DNA from: Verrucomicrobiota bacterium
Lineage (GTDB): Bacteria; Verrucomicrobiota; Verrucomicrobiia; Limisphaerales; PALSA-1396
Assembly: GCA_016200005.1 (NCBI GenBank)
Contig: JACQFP010000031.1
Span: forward strand, 105,387 to 169,386
Direction: 5' to 3'
DNA: 64,000 bases
Shown: positions 43,832-52,661 of the stretch, one piece after another
How the letters are laid out: each line of letters opens with the position of its first letter
Position numbering within the stretch: position 1 is the first letter of the stretch
Made by a program: the position numbers and the translations under genes
Notes under the pieces: generated by a model
Told to the model about the DNA's origin: nothing
Seen by the model: the letters and a program-made list of their open reading frames with translations, nothing else
Database searches by the model: none

Positions 43832-45262
43832 TTACTCCGGTGTTACTTTCTGTGTCGGCCCGGTTGGAAGCCCGTCAAACTCGAGCAAGCGCTTTCCCCA
43901 CTCCGATGCTTTCTGCATTTTTCCGGTACCGGGTGACGCGACGGCCCACTCAATGTAGAAATTTCTCAGACGCAGAAGTTGGTCGCGTTTTTCCTCGCGC
44001 GTTGCCTTCAGATTTTTTTTCAGCGCTGCTTCATCTTCCAAAAGGAGCGGTTCGGCTGCCGTGAAATCATGCTGTTTATTCAGGACGTTGAGCAGGCCAA
44101 CGCGGGCCTGGCGGAAGTCCGGATGAGATTCGCCGAGCAGTTTCTTCCTCATCGCCATCGCTTCGCGAAAGAGCCGTTCAGCCTCAGTTAATTCGCCCTC
44201 TTTCTCCAGCACGGCCGCGAGGTTGTGCTGCGACGTTGCGATGTCCGCGTGTTCGGGGCCCAGTTGCTCTCTCCGGATCGTCAGGGCTTCGCGATACATG
44301 GGTTCGGCCTCAGCCAATCTATCCGTGTAAAAGTACAGCGTGGCGAGATAATTCAGCGAGCGGGCCACGGCGAGGTCGTTTGTCCCGAGCAATTTCCTGC
44401 GCATGCCCAGGGATTCGAGAAAGACTTTTTCCGCCTCGACGGTTTTGCCCTGATCCCGCAAGGCGACCGCCACATCATTAAGCGAGGTTGCTACCTTGGG
44501 GTGTTCCTCGCCAAACAGTTTCCTTCGTATGGTCAGGCTTTCCCGCCGCAGGACCTCGATCTCCTTTTCCCGGCCTGAGTTTTCCAAACTTTTCGCCACG
44601 TAATCCAGGTGCTTCGCCGTTTCTTCATGGACGCCGCCAAACCGGACGCGGACATCGGCCAGCATCTCGCGATAAAAGGTTTCGGCCTCAGCCAGTTTGC
44701 CTTGGTCAACCATCGTTTTGCCGAGACCATGCATGACATCAAGCCGCACGGAGTAGTCAACCGCCGGAAGTTTTTTCAGCATCGTCACCGCTTCACGGTA
44801 TAATTCCTCGGCCCCGGCCAGCTTGCCCTGCTTTTCGAGCATGGTAGCGACATCACACAACGAATCGGCGATCTCAAAATGGTCAGGTCCGCGCAACTTC
44901 CGTTGCATCGCCAGCGCTTCGCGAAATAATTGTTCCGCCTCCACCACTCTCTTCGCGTCGCGCAAGACAACCGCCAGATTGTTCAGTGCCGTGGCGACTT
45001 CCTGGTGCGCCTCCGGATGAACTTTCTTCTGCCGGTCGAGCTCCTTCCGGAACTGATACTCCTGCTCGCTGCGCTCGCTGGGTGAAACGATGATAGCTGG
45101 GTTCGTTTGGCTGCGAGAGGCAACCATACCTGCCAACAGAACCAGGGCGGTCACTGCGGAAAAGCCTGAGGAGATAACAGAGCCGGACCGCAGATGATGT
45201 TTGCGCAGGACCTTGGCTGGCAGTTCTGCCCCGCATTCGCCGCGTGTTGGTTTTGTGACCAC
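43832..45262 (-). CDS. Membrane-anchored TPR protein paired with the kinase
   Basis: About 476 residues. An N-terminal vestige ECGAELPAK resembles the zinc ribbon of the kinases but keeps a single Cys. One membrane helix ([20 protein letters not shown]) follows, then roughly eight kinesin-light-chain-type TPRs of 42 residues ([60 protein letters not shown]). These are closest to the TPR part of the downstream kinase, so it looks like a kinase homologue that lost its catalytic domain and may act as an adaptor. The longest frame starts with ATG at 45295, but that codon lies 1 base after the GGTCTG box of promoter F and would be at or before the transcription start; the GTG at 45262 is therefore preferred. 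It ends 2 bases before the kinase ATG. Confidence 0.82.
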   Translation of the reverse strand: MVTKPTRGECGAELPAKVLRKHHLRSGSVISSGFSAVTALVLLAGMVASRSQTNPAIIVSPSERSEQEYQFRKELDRQKKVHPEAHQEVATALNNLAVVLRDAKRVVEAEQLFREALAMQRKLRGPDHFEIADSLCDVATMLEKQGKLAGAEELYREAVTMLKKLPAVDYSVRLDVMHGLGKTMVDQGKLAEAETFYREMLADVRVRFGGVHEETAKHLDYVAKSLENSGREKEIEVLRRESLTIRRKLFGEEHPKVATSLNDVAVALRDQGKTVEAEKVFLESLGMRRKLLGTNDLAVARSLNYLATLYFYTDRLAEAEPMYREALTIRREQLGPEHADIATSQHNLAAVLEKEGELTEAERLFREAMAMRKKLLGESHPDFRQARVGLLNVLNKQHDFTAAEPLLLEDEAALKKNLKATREEKRDQLLRLRNFYIEWAVASPGTGKMQKASEWGKRLLEFDGLPTGPTQKVTPE

Positions 45263-45296
45263 GATTTCCAGCTTCCTGAGTTTCTTCCACTTCATT

Positions 45297-45322
45297 CAGA
45301 CCCGTTTCGGATGAAAAGTAAC
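45297..45322 (-). promoter_or_regulatory. ECF-type promoter element F, upstream of the TPR protein-kinase operon
   Basis: GTTAC at 45322-45318 and GGTCTG at 45302-45297 on the minus strand, spacer 15 bases, lying directly behind the ECF sigma stop codon (45330). The rest of the spacer differs from the other five sites, so the boxes and the spacing are what is conserved. Confidence 0.68.
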
Positions 45323-45329
45323 GCCGGAC

Positions 45330-46046
45330 TTAGCTCAACGCCGAGACTACAGCGCGTAGTTCCTCCTCGACCTCCTCCGGCCCGGCCACCGTCTGCGCAA
45401 TCTCCGCGCGCAGCAGTTCGCGGTATCGCTGACGCAAGCGGTTGACGGCCATTTTCAGCGCCGCCTCGGTCGTGTTTAGTTGCAAGGCCAGGTCCGCGTA
45501 AGCCACTGCGCGCTTTTCCCCGGTCAAAAAGATCTTGAGCTTCTCAAACTGTCCCCCTTTGCCTGCGGCAACTTGTTCCTGCTGAAGCCGGGTAGTCACC
45601 TGGGTCAAAAGCGTCAGCGCCCATTGTTGCTCGAAGAGCTTTTCCGGCGGCAAATCGGACGACGGCACTTGCAGGAATTGCGTTTCGGCCGAGCCATCGT
45701 TGAGGGAAACAAAAGTGAACTTGCCACCGCGTTTCTGCGCATTGGCGCGGCGCCATTCCTTGGCCAGAAAATGTTCCAGCGCCGCCAACAGGAAGGAGCG
45801 GAACTTGCCCTTGCTCCGGTCCACCTCGTGGAGAAAGTCCTTGGCCAGCAGCCGGGCGAAGAATTCCTGGGTCAAATCCTGCGCGTCATGCGCATAGTAA
45901 CCCCGCCGCCGTACGAATGCATATAGAGGCCACCAATAAATGGAACACAACCGTTCAAGGGCGGCGTCTGCCTCCACCGACGCTCCCTCACGGGCTGCCA
46001 CGACCACACTCCAATGTGTAGTCAAGAAACATTGCGCCGATGCCAT
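45330..46046 (-). CDS. ECF-subfamily RNA polymerase sigma factor (Planctomycetes/Verrucomicrobia type)
   Basis: A 238-residue sigma factor. The opening FLTTHWSVVVAAREG is typical of this branch. Region 2 is ALERLCSIYWWPLYAFVRRR and AHDAQDLTQEFFARLL, with RSKGKFRSFLLAALEHFLA after it. Region 4 is YADLALQLNTTEAALKMAVN and RLRQRYRELLRAEI. The ~50-residue stretch between the regions (FVSLNDGSAETQFLQVPSSD ...) is longer than in classical ECFs. I chose the ATG at 46046 (MASAQCFLTTHW) because family members begin just before TTHWSVV; an ATG at 46079 is in frame. No anti-sigma factor is adjacent. In Planctomycetes such ECFs are often encoded beside Ser/Thr kinases, which fits the operon downstream; control by phosphorylation is inference. 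Confidence 0.93.
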   Translation of the reverse strand: MASAQCFLTTHWSVVVAAREGASVEADAALERLCSIYWWPLYAFVRRRGYYAHDAQDLTQEFFARLLAKDFLHEVDRSKGKFRSFLLAALEHFLAKEWRRANAQKRGGKFTFVSLNDGSAETQFLQVPSSDLPPEKLFEQQWALTLLTQVTTRLQQEQVAAGKGGQFEKLKIFLTGEKRAVAYADLALQLNTTEAALKMAVNRLRQRYRELLRAEIAQTVAGPEEVEEELRAVVSALS

Positions 46047-46132
46047 GCTGCTTCGTTCAAGGCTGCGCTCGGGGAGCATAGAGCGAGTGTAAGATCTGTT
46101 CCCTAACTTTCAAAGGAAAAGTGCGGTTGTGA

Positions 46133-46252
46133 CTCGAGGTCATCGCGTCACATCGCGAGGAAGCCTTCGTCGCCTGCCAGTGGCTGATTGATGAAATGAA
46201 ACGCATCGTGCCGATCTGGAAGAAGCCCGTTCTTCGCCATCTGCAGAGTTGA
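46133..46252 (+). pseudogene. moaE: 3' fragment of a second moaE
   Basis: After an in-frame TGA at 46130 the frame reads LEVIASHREEAFVACQWLID, then EMKRIVPIWKKP, and ends at 46252. It matches the last third of the intact MoaE at 23831-24223 (VEVIAPHREEAFAACQWLID, EMKRTVPIWKRP) with about five differences in 31 residues. The first two thirds are missing. The mostly synonymous DNA differences suggest the duplication or import is not very recent. Confidence 0.85.
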
Positions 46253-46746
46253 GTAGGCTGAGGCCGAGAAACCTGAAGTCCCATGCTGATTGCCAAAATT
46301 AGTCTCCGAATTGCCCCTCACCCCGGCCCTTAAAGCTGTTCCAAAACCATTCATCGGCGGCGGGGAGAGATTTGGCCCCTCGCGCCGCAGCCGACGGTAA
46401 ATAACTTTTGTTCGGGGAGGATTTTCTCTGGTGAACCATCGCACTTTCGCCGGTCCAACTGCTTGGCACGACACCAACGACAGCCTTCTACGAAAAACGA
46501 ATACCTGCAAAACAGCAAGACCACGACACCGCCCGCTCCCATCGCCGCCTGGGTCGGCCTGGACTGGGCCGGTAAAATGCGCAGTCTCTTCCCATCCGAT
46601 GGGGAGACCGTGGGCGCCGCAAAGCGGCCATCACCCAACTTTTGTTTTGGATTTTGACGGACAGAGACTAAATTGACCCCGGCTTTGCCATTGAACAGCA
46701 ACTCGCAACGGCAAGTCGAAACCCTCAGTGAGTTGGGAAATTATTT
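46253..46746. other. Gene-poor debris region
   Basis: No intact gene. It holds a REP-head relic (CCCCTCACCCCGGCCCT at 46314-46330) and the IS110-like fragment described separately. Open frames here on both strands are short, compositionally odd and without ribosome binding sites. The promoter of the AsmA-like gene at 46747 must lie at the right end, but I cannot identify it. Confidence 0.6.
46511..46576 (+). mobile_element. IS110-family transposase N-terminal fragment
   Basis: The frame encodes APIAAWVGLDWAGK. AAWVGLDWA is the start of the DEDD catalytic domain of IS110-type transposases, whose first Asp is in this motif. After WAGK the similarity stops and the frame runs into MRSLFPSDGE. 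Only about 20 residues of a ~400-residue transposase remain, so this rests on one motif. Confidence 0.5.
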
Positions 46747-49700
46747 ATGAGTGAAACAACACCTGGTCTTAAAATCGCAAAACGCTCTTCTTGGGGACGC
46801 AAACTGGCGTTCATCTTTGGCGGTCTCCTGCTGCTGTTGATTCTTTTTTACTTCGTCGCCACGAGCGCGGCCTTTTTCAAAGGCGTCATTCTCCCCAGGG
46901 TCAGCAAGGTGATGCACGCCGACATCACCGTGGCCGACGCTTCGATCAGCCCATTCTCGCAAGTCACGCTGCGTGGGTTGAAAGTTCAGACCACGGGGAC
47001 AGAACCGCTGGTCAAAGCTGAAGAAGTCCGCGTTCGGTACAGTCTTGGAGCGATTCTCGGTGGCAATATTGCCGTGCAGGAAGTCACTGTGGTTTCGCCC
47101 GTCGTGGAGATTGTCGAAAACGCCGACGGCACCAGCAACCTCGATCCCTTCACCAAACCGCAGAAAGGCACGAAGGAGAAAAAGGCGCCGTCCGAAAAGA
47201 AACCGGGTAAGCCATTGAATCTGAATTTGAAGAATGTGGCTTTGAAAAACGCGACCGTTCGCCTGACGAAGAACCTCAAAGGCGGCGACAAACAGGTGAC
47301 GGAATTGTCCGGTATCAACATCGCCGCCGACGGTTTGAAAAATGGCGCAACCGCCAAGCTGAGTCTCGACGCCATTGTAAAACTGGATCATCCCGCCGCC
47401 GCGCCGACCACAGGCCGCGATCAACTCGCCGCCAGTTTGAAATCGTCCTTCAATATCGCCTTGGACGCCAACCTGAACCCGACAACGGTTCAGGGCGACG
47501 CCAAGTTGGCGGTCAGTCAGGCGCTCGGCGCTTTCAAGGACCTGGCCGCCTTGACCGGCTCGCTCGATTGCGATCTGTCGCCGACGGAAATCAAGAAATG
47601 CGCCCTGACCTTTTCGCAGTCGGGAAAGAACCTCGGCTCGATTGCTGCCAGCGGACCGCTGGATCTGGCGAAACGGGAAGGCAAGATCAAGATCGAGGTT
47701 TCTTCGATTGACCGCCAAGTGTTGAACCTGGCCGGCACGGCGATGGGAATGGATTTCAACTCGACCGTGCTGAATTCCAGCAATCAGATTGAGCTGTCCA
47801 AGAATGGACAACTGATCGCGGTGAACGGCCAGCTCACCGGGAGTTCGTTCAGCGTGACGCAAAAAAAACAGACCACGCCGGCGGTCGATTTGTTAATCGC
47901 CTACAATCTGACCGTGGACCAGGCGAGCAAAACCGCCCTCGTGCAATCGTTCACGCTCGATGGCAAGCAACAACAGCGACCGTTGCTGCAAGGCGCGCTC
48001 TCCAAACCGATGAAACTGGACTGGGGCAACACCAACAACACCGTTGACGAATCTGCCTTCGATCTGACGCTGACCGATTTGAACCTCGCTGATTGGCGCG
48101 CGTTTGTCGGTGAGTTTGTGTCGGCGGGCAAAGTGAACGCCAAGGTGAATCTGCTTTCGCAGCAGGCCGGGAAGAAGTTAAAACTTGATGTCACGTCGCA
48201 AATCAACGGCCTCTCGGCGACGTTCGGCAGCAATAAGATCGATCAGGCGGACGTCACGGTGGCGGTACGCGGCACGGTGGACGATTTCAGCAAAGTGCAG
48301 CTTGCCGAATACAGTCTGCAACTGGCCCATCAGAAACAATCCACTCTCGCCGTCACTGGCAACGGAACTTACGACGCCAAGAGTCAAGACGCCGATCTAC
48401 AAGCGAAGTTGGAAACCGCTCTGCCTCAACTCGTGTCCGTCGTGGTTCTACCGGATTTCAAGGCCACCGCCGGCACGGTGAAATTCACCGGACACATCAC
48501 GCAAAAAAACCTGACGCCGACAGAGACAAAGAAGCCGAGCTTCGATCAGACGGTGGTTGGCAATTTGCAGTTGGAGAATTTCACCGGCAATTATGGGTCC
48601 TACAAGTTTGCGGAGTTCGCCACGGCTGCAGATGTGGACGTGGAAATGAAAGGTCAGCAACTGCAAATCCGCAAGACGGCCGGTTCCTTGCGCGAAGGCG
48701 CGAAACCCGGCGGCAGCTTTGACGTGTCCGGCAATTATAACCTCGACAAGAAGTCCGGCCAGTTTGCGCTCAAGCTCGTCGATTTGAATCAAGATGGGCT
48801 GCGGCCGTTCCTCGAATCCGCGCTCGGCGACAAGAAACTGGTTTCGGTTTCGATCAACGCCACTGCCTCGGCGAATTTTGACGATCAAGGCGATTCCGCC
48901 GTCAAAGCCGATTTGCAAATGACAAAACTTGTCGTCAGCGATCCGAATAACCAACTGCCCACCACACCGCTGGAAGCCAAACTCCAGGTCGATACCTCGC
49001 TGCGCAAACAAGTTTTGGATCTGCGTCAGTGTCAGGTAACGCTTTCGCCAACGTCTCGTGCGAAGAACGAACTGCAACTCAAAGGTCAGGTCGATATGTC
49101 CAAGACCAACGCGACCCAAGGCAGCGTGAAATTGCTGGCCGAATCACTGGACGTGACGTCTTACTACGATCTCTTTGCCGACAAATCCAAGGCCGCGGAA
49201 ACCAAGCCGCCGAAAGCCTCTACCAAGACGGCCTCTAAACTTGGGCCAGCGGAAACAGGCGAAACCGAACCTGCCGCCATGAACCTGCCCTTCAAGAATT
49301 TCACTGCGGAGGTGAACATCGGGCGTTTTTATTTGCGCGAAGTGGATATCGCCAACTGGCAGACGACCGTGAAGCTCGACGGCGGCCGCGTGCTTTTGAA
49401 ACCGTTTCAACTCACGCTCAACGGCGCGCCAGTGAACGCCAACGCAGATTTGAATCTCGGCGTCCCCGGCTATCAGTATGATGTGGCGTTGAATGCCGAC
49501 AAGATTCCTTTGCCACCGTTTGTGAACTCTTTTCAGCCGGAGCGGAAAGGCCAGATCGGAGGCGTGTTGATTGCCAGCGCAAATGTGAAAGGCGCGGGAG
49601 TGACAGGAGCGAGTTTGCAAAAGAACCTGTCGGGGCAGTTCAATGTGCTTTCCACGAACTTGAATCTCTCCCTGATCAACGTAAAAAGTAAACTGATTAA

Positions 49701-50322
49701 ATCCATCATTAACGTTGTCGTTTCCATTCCAAACATGATTAGCCATCCAGGTGAAGCATTGGGCAACGTGTTCGAACAAATCATCGGCACGAGTAAGAAG
49801 GAAAACGCCGGCTGGGTCGATCAACTCACTTCAGCGCCGATCAACGTCGTCGTCATGCGGGGCAGCGCCAGCAACGGACGGGTCGATGTGCAAGAAGCCG
49901 TCGTGCGCAGTGATGCATTCGAAGCCAAGGCGCATGGCGATATCACGTTGGCGCCGGTGCTGACCAATTCAACCTTGAAAATGCCCGTGTCGATTTCGCT
50001 CAATCGTGCCTTGGGAGACAAGATTGGCCTAGTGAACGCCAATGCGCCGACGAACCAGGTTTACTTTCCGATGCCGGACTTTCTCACGATGCAAGGCACG
50101 ATCGGCAACCCAGATCCTCAACGCAATTACGCTGCCCTCGCCGGACTCGCAGCGAAAGCCGTTGGTGGCGCGTTAACCGGCAGCAAAGCCGGCGGAATCT
50201 TGAGCGGGGTTGGCGGACTATTGACCGGCGAGGGACTGACGAACACAAACAAAGCGTCCACCAACCAACCAAGCTTGCTCGACTCACTGGACATATTCAA
50301 GAAGCCAAAGAAAAAGAAGTAG
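46747..50322 (+). CDS. AsmA-like/DUF748-like large envelope protein
   Basis: A 1191-residue inner-membrane-anchored protein. One N-terminal helix (LAFIFGGLLLLLILFYFVAT, residues ~20-40) is followed by a very long beta-rich periplasmic part. The first ~130 residues (ITVADASISPFSQVTLRGLK, VRVRYSLGAILGGNIAVQEV, NADGTSNLDPF) have the AsmA/DUF748 pattern. A Lys-rich linker lies near residue 140-155. The C-terminal 250 residues (LPFKNFTAEVNIGRFYLREV, VLLKPFQLTLNGAPVNANAD) have the AsmA C-terminal pattern, ending in a basic KKPKKKK tail. Proteins of this superfamily form elongated grooves that move lipids between membranes, so a role in envelope lipid transport or assembly is likely but inferred. 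It stands alone, downstream of the debris region. Confidence 0.82.
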   Translation: MSETTPGLKIAKRSSWGRKLAFIFGGLLLLLILFYFVATSAAFFKGVILPRVSKVMHADITVADASISPFSQVTLRGLKVQTTGTEPLVKAEEVRVRYSLGAILGGNIAVQEVTVVSPVVEIVENADGTSNLDPFTKPQKGTKEKKAPSEKKPGKPLNLNLKNVALKNATVRLTKNLKGGDKQVTELSGINIAADGLKNGATAKLSLDAIVKLDHPAAAPTTGRDQLAASLKSSFNIALDANLNPTTVQGDAKLAVSQALGAFKDLAALTGSLDCDLSPTEIKKCALTFSQSGKNLGSIAASGPLDLAKREGKIKIEVSSIDRQVLNLAGTAMGMDFNSTVLNSSNQIELSKNGQLIAVNGQLTGSSFSVTQKKQTTPAVDLLIAYNLTVDQASKTALVQSFTLDGKQQQRPLLQGALSKPMKLDWGNTNNTVDESAFDLTLTDLNLADWRAFVGEFVSAGKVNAKVNLLSQQAGKKLKLDVTSQINGLSATFGSNKIDQADVTVAVRGTVDDFSKVQLAEYSLQLAHQKQSTLAVTGNGTYDAKSQDADLQAKLETALPQLVSVVVLPDFKATAGTVKFTGHITQKNLTPTETKKPSFDQTVVGNLQLENFTGNYGSYKFAEFATAADVDVEMKGQQLQIRKTAGSLREGAKPGGSFDVSGNYNLDKKSGQFALKLVDLNQDGLRPFLESALGDKKLVSVSINATASANFDDQGDSAVKADLQMTKLVVSDPNNQLPTTPLEAKLQVDTSLRKQVLDLRQCQVTLSPTSRAKNELQLKGQVDMSKTNATQGSVKLLAESLDVTSYYDLFADKSKAAETKPPKASTKTASKLGPAETGETEPAAMNLPFKNFTAEVNIGRFYLREVDIANWQTTVKLDGGRVLLKPFQLTLNGAPVNANADLNLGVPGYQYDVALNADKIPLPPFVNSFQPERKGQIGGVLIASANVKGAGVTGASLQKNLSGQFNVLSTNLNLSLINVKSKLIKSIINVVVSIPNMISHPGEALGNVFEQIIGTSKKENAGWVDQLTSAPINVVVMRGSASNGRVDVQEAVVRSDAFEAKAHGDITLAPVLTNSTLKMPVSISLNRALGDKIGLVNANAPTNQVYFPMPDFLTMQGTIGNPDPQRNYAALAGLAAKAVGGALTGSKAGGILSGVGGLLTGEGLTNTNKASTNQPSLLDSLDIFKKPKKKK

Positions 50323-50408
50323 TGCAAAGCTTCGATCCGGCCGACGGAGACAAAACCATTTAACGCAAAGGGCGCAAAGAACGCTGCAGCCTGGCGAGGA
50401 CTTCGACC

Positions 50409-50481
50409 GTTGGAGTTCAAGCTTCAGCTTGTTCTGGAATCAAGATCGAGACATCAAGCAAGCTAAAGCTTGAACTCCAAC
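50409..50481. repeat. Inverted repeat element, class GTTGGAGTTCAAGCTT, copy 1
   Basis: 23-base arms 50409-50431 and 50459-50481 (GTTGGAGTTCAAGCTTCAGC...), one mismatch, 27-base loop. It lies in the gap between the AsmA-like and M20 peptidase genes and could act as a terminator. A second copy lies at 57474-57526. Confidence 0.78.
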
Positions 50482-50533
50482 TTTGGTCACTCCGCCTTTG
50501 CTTCTTTCCTCCGCCCTTGCTACATCATCCGCG

Positions 50534-51940
50534 ATGCAAGCCGTGATCAACTATCTGAAAAAGAACCAGGCGCGGTTTATCCGCGAACTGTGCAACTACG
50601 TCCGCTTTCCCAGCGTCTCCGCCCAACCGCAACATCGCAAGGACTTGCAGGCTTGCGCCGAATGGCTCACCAAGCATTGCCGCCAGATTGGTCTGCAATC
50701 ACGGCTCTGCCCGACGGACGGCAATCCCGTCATCGTCGCCAAAACGCCACAGCGCAAATCCGCCTCCTCACGTCGGCGGCTACACTTTTTGGTTTACGGT
50801 CATTACGATGTGCAGCCCGCGGAGCCGTTTGAGCTTTGGACTTCGCCGCCGTTTGAGCCGCGCATCAAAGGCCGTTCGCTTTTCGCCCGCGGCGCCAGCG
50901 ACAACAAGGGGCAACACCTCGCCCATCTGAACGCCGTGGAAGCGTATTTGAAGACCGGCACTGAGTTGCCTTGCGATTTGACGTTCGTCGTCGAAGGCGA
51001 GGAAGAAGTCGGTAGCAAGAGTCTCTCGCGATTTCTTCGACTGCACCGTAAGGAACTGCGCTGTGACGCCGTGGTCATTTCCGACACCGGCATTCCCAGC
51101 CTGAAACATCCGGCGCTGACTTACGCGCTGCGCGGCATCGCGGCTTTCGAGATCACTTTGCATGGCCCTTCGCGCGATCTGCACTCCGGCATTTTCGGCG
51201 GTTCGGTGGACAACCCGGCCATGGCGTTGTGCCAGTTACTCGCCCGGCTCCGCGACCAGAATGGCCGCATCACAATTCCCGGATTTTACGATGACGTCGC
51301 GCCGCTCTCCCGATTCGAGCAGAAGGAACTGGCGCGATTGCCGTTCAACGACCGCGCCTATCAAAAGTTTCTTGGCGTGCCGCGGCTTTTTGGCGAGCGC
51401 GGGTTCACGCCGATGGAACGACGCACAGCGCGGCCCACTTTCGACATCAACGGTCTGACGAGCGGTTATCAAGGCGAAGGCAGCAAGACCATTGTACCGG
51501 CTTGGGCACGCGCTAAAGTGACGATCCGTCTGGTGCCGAACCAGAATCCCGTGCGCGTCATCAAACTGGTGCGCCAACAAATCACCAAACTGTGCCCGCC
51601 CACCGTGCGGATGGAAATCGAGGCAGGTCATGGTGCCGATCCGTACGTCGTCTCACCCAAGAGCGTCAAAGCGCAAGCGGCTCTGCGCGCTTTGGAACGC
51701 GCGTTTGGCCACAAACCGGTGTTGATGCGTGAAGGCGGCTCGATTCCCATCGTCAATGACTTCAAGAAAATCCTCGGCGCAGACACGCTGCTGCTCGGTC
51801 TGGCCTTGCCCGATGATAACGCCCATTCACCCAACGAAAAGTTCGATCTCGATTGTTTTTCCAAAGGCCAGTTGTTGAGCGCGCATTTGTGGCAGGAGTT
51901 GAGTGAGACTTGGAGAGCGAAAAATGAGGCGGCCAATTGA
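50534..51940 (+). CDS. M20/M28 family metallopeptidase (dipeptidase, CNDP/ArgE-like)
   Basis: A 468-residue zinc-dependent peptidase of the M20 family. The first metal site is YGHYDVQPAEPFELW; the bridging Asp is in FARGASDNKGQ; the catalytic Glu pair is VVEGEEEVGS. The dimerisation-domain His is in HGPSRDLHSGIFGG and the last metal-binding His is in DDNAHSPNEKFDL. The domain order and length match non-specific dipeptidases. I chose the ATG at 50534 (MQAVINYLKKNQARF), the family start, over 50483. Residues ~77-83 (SASSRRRL, just before HFLVYGHYDVQP) are encoded by a half copy of the palindromic element arm (50761-50783), so this gene too has absorbed a repeat. A single-gene unit. Confidence 0.9.
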   Translation: MQAVINYLKKNQARFIRELCNYVRFPSVSAQPQHRKDLQACAEWLTKHCRQIGLQSRLCPTDGNPVIVAKTPQRKSASSRRRLHFLVYGHYDVQPAEPFELWTSPPFEPRIKGRSLFARGASDNKGQHLAHLNAVEAYLKTGTELPCDLTFVVEGEEEVGSKSLSRFLRLHRKELRCDAVVISDTGIPSLKHPALTYALRGIAAFEITLHGPSRDLHSGIFGGSVDNPAMALCQLLARLRDQNGRITIPGFYDDVAPLSRFEQKELARLPFNDRAYQKFLGVPRLFGERGFTPMERRTARPTFDINGLTSGYQGEGSKTIVPAWARAKVTIRLVPNQNPVRVIKLVRQQITKLCPPTVRMEIEAGHGADPYVVSPKSVKAQAALRALERAFGHKPVLMREGGSIPIVNDFKKILGADTLLLGLALPDDNAHSPNEKFDLDCFSKGQLLSAHLWQELSETWRAKNEAAN

Positions 51941-51993
51941 GCCCGCCAATTGAGGTTTGATTTCAGCCGGCCGCAAGGTTATTATTCGACCGT

Positions 51994-52209
51994 ATGAGCT
52001 CTGTTGAACTCGCCATCAAGAAGGTGAAAACCCTGCCCGAGGCAAAGGCCAAAGCATTGCTGGATTGGCTTGCAGAAATCGAGCGCCCCAACCAGCCGAC
52101 GTCCTTTGGCAAAGGAGTCATGGCTGCGCGAGGATTTGCGCGTAAATTTCACGTGCAACCACTGACCACAGACGAGTGGATGAGGATTCTTCGCGAAGGG
52201 GAACGCTAA
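51994..52209 (+). CDS. Antitoxin of a VapBC-like toxin-antitoxin pair
   Basis: A 71-residue basic protein (MSSVELAIKKVKTLPEAKAK, then LLDWLAEI). An N-terminal helical segment suits dimerisation and the C-terminal half (FARKFHVQPLTTDEWMRILR) could wrap the toxin. The class of DNA-binding fold is not evident. Its TAA overlaps the toxin ATG by one base (TAATG), which is the usual coupling. The call rests mainly on position and size. Confidence 0.75.
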   Translation: MSSVELAIKKVKTLPEAKAKALLDWLAEIERPNQPTSFGKGVMAARGFARKFHVQPLTTDEWMRILREGER

Positions 52210-52625
52210 TGGCCTGGGTGGTGGATACCTGCCTGTTGATTGATTTGGCAATAGATGATCCAAAGTTTTGTTCCGGGTCGGCACACCTTTTGGAGGAAAA
52301 GCAAACTGACGGTTTGGTGGTTTGTCCGGTTTCCGTCGTGGAATTGGCGCCGGTGTTCGCCGGTCAATATGCTTCAGTCGGTGAATTTCTGGAGAAAGTA
52401 AACATTCCGTGGCCGGAAGCATGGACCTTGGCCGACACCCAGGCGGCGTTTGCAGCCTGGGCAAAACACGTGGCCGAAAAGCGACAAGGCAACGTGACCA
52501 AACGTCCAATCGCCGATGTGTTGATTGGCGCTTTCGCAACCCGTTTCCAAGGACTCTTGACCCGCAACAGTTCCGACTTTGCACAATTGTTCGCCTCCCT
52601 CCCCATCGTAACACCACCGGTCTGA
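52209..52625 (+). CDS. PIN-domain toxin (VapC-like ribonuclease)
   Basis: A 138-residue PIN-domain protein. The first acidic residue is in MAWVVDTCLLIDL, the middle acidic residue is in VSVVELAPVF, and the third is in KRPIADVLIGAFA, followed by RNSSDFAQLF. These are the Mg-binding Asp/Glu positions of VapC RNases, which cut specific RNAs when the antitoxin is lost. The start at 52209 follows the antitoxin with a one-base overlap; the frame is open to 52176 but that would overlap more of the antitoxin. Codon use looks like the neighbours, so recent transfer is not indicated. Confidence 0.83.
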   Translation: MAWVVDTCLLIDLAIDDPKFCSGSAHLLEEKQTDGLVVCPVSVVELAPVFAGQYASVGEFLEKVNIPWPEAWTLADTQAAFAAWAKHVAEKRQGNVTKRPIADVLIGAFATRFQGLLTRNSSDFAQLFASLPIVTPPV

Positions 52626-52661
52626 TGCAGGCGCGCAAAAACCTCAATTCGTTCGTTCCCA

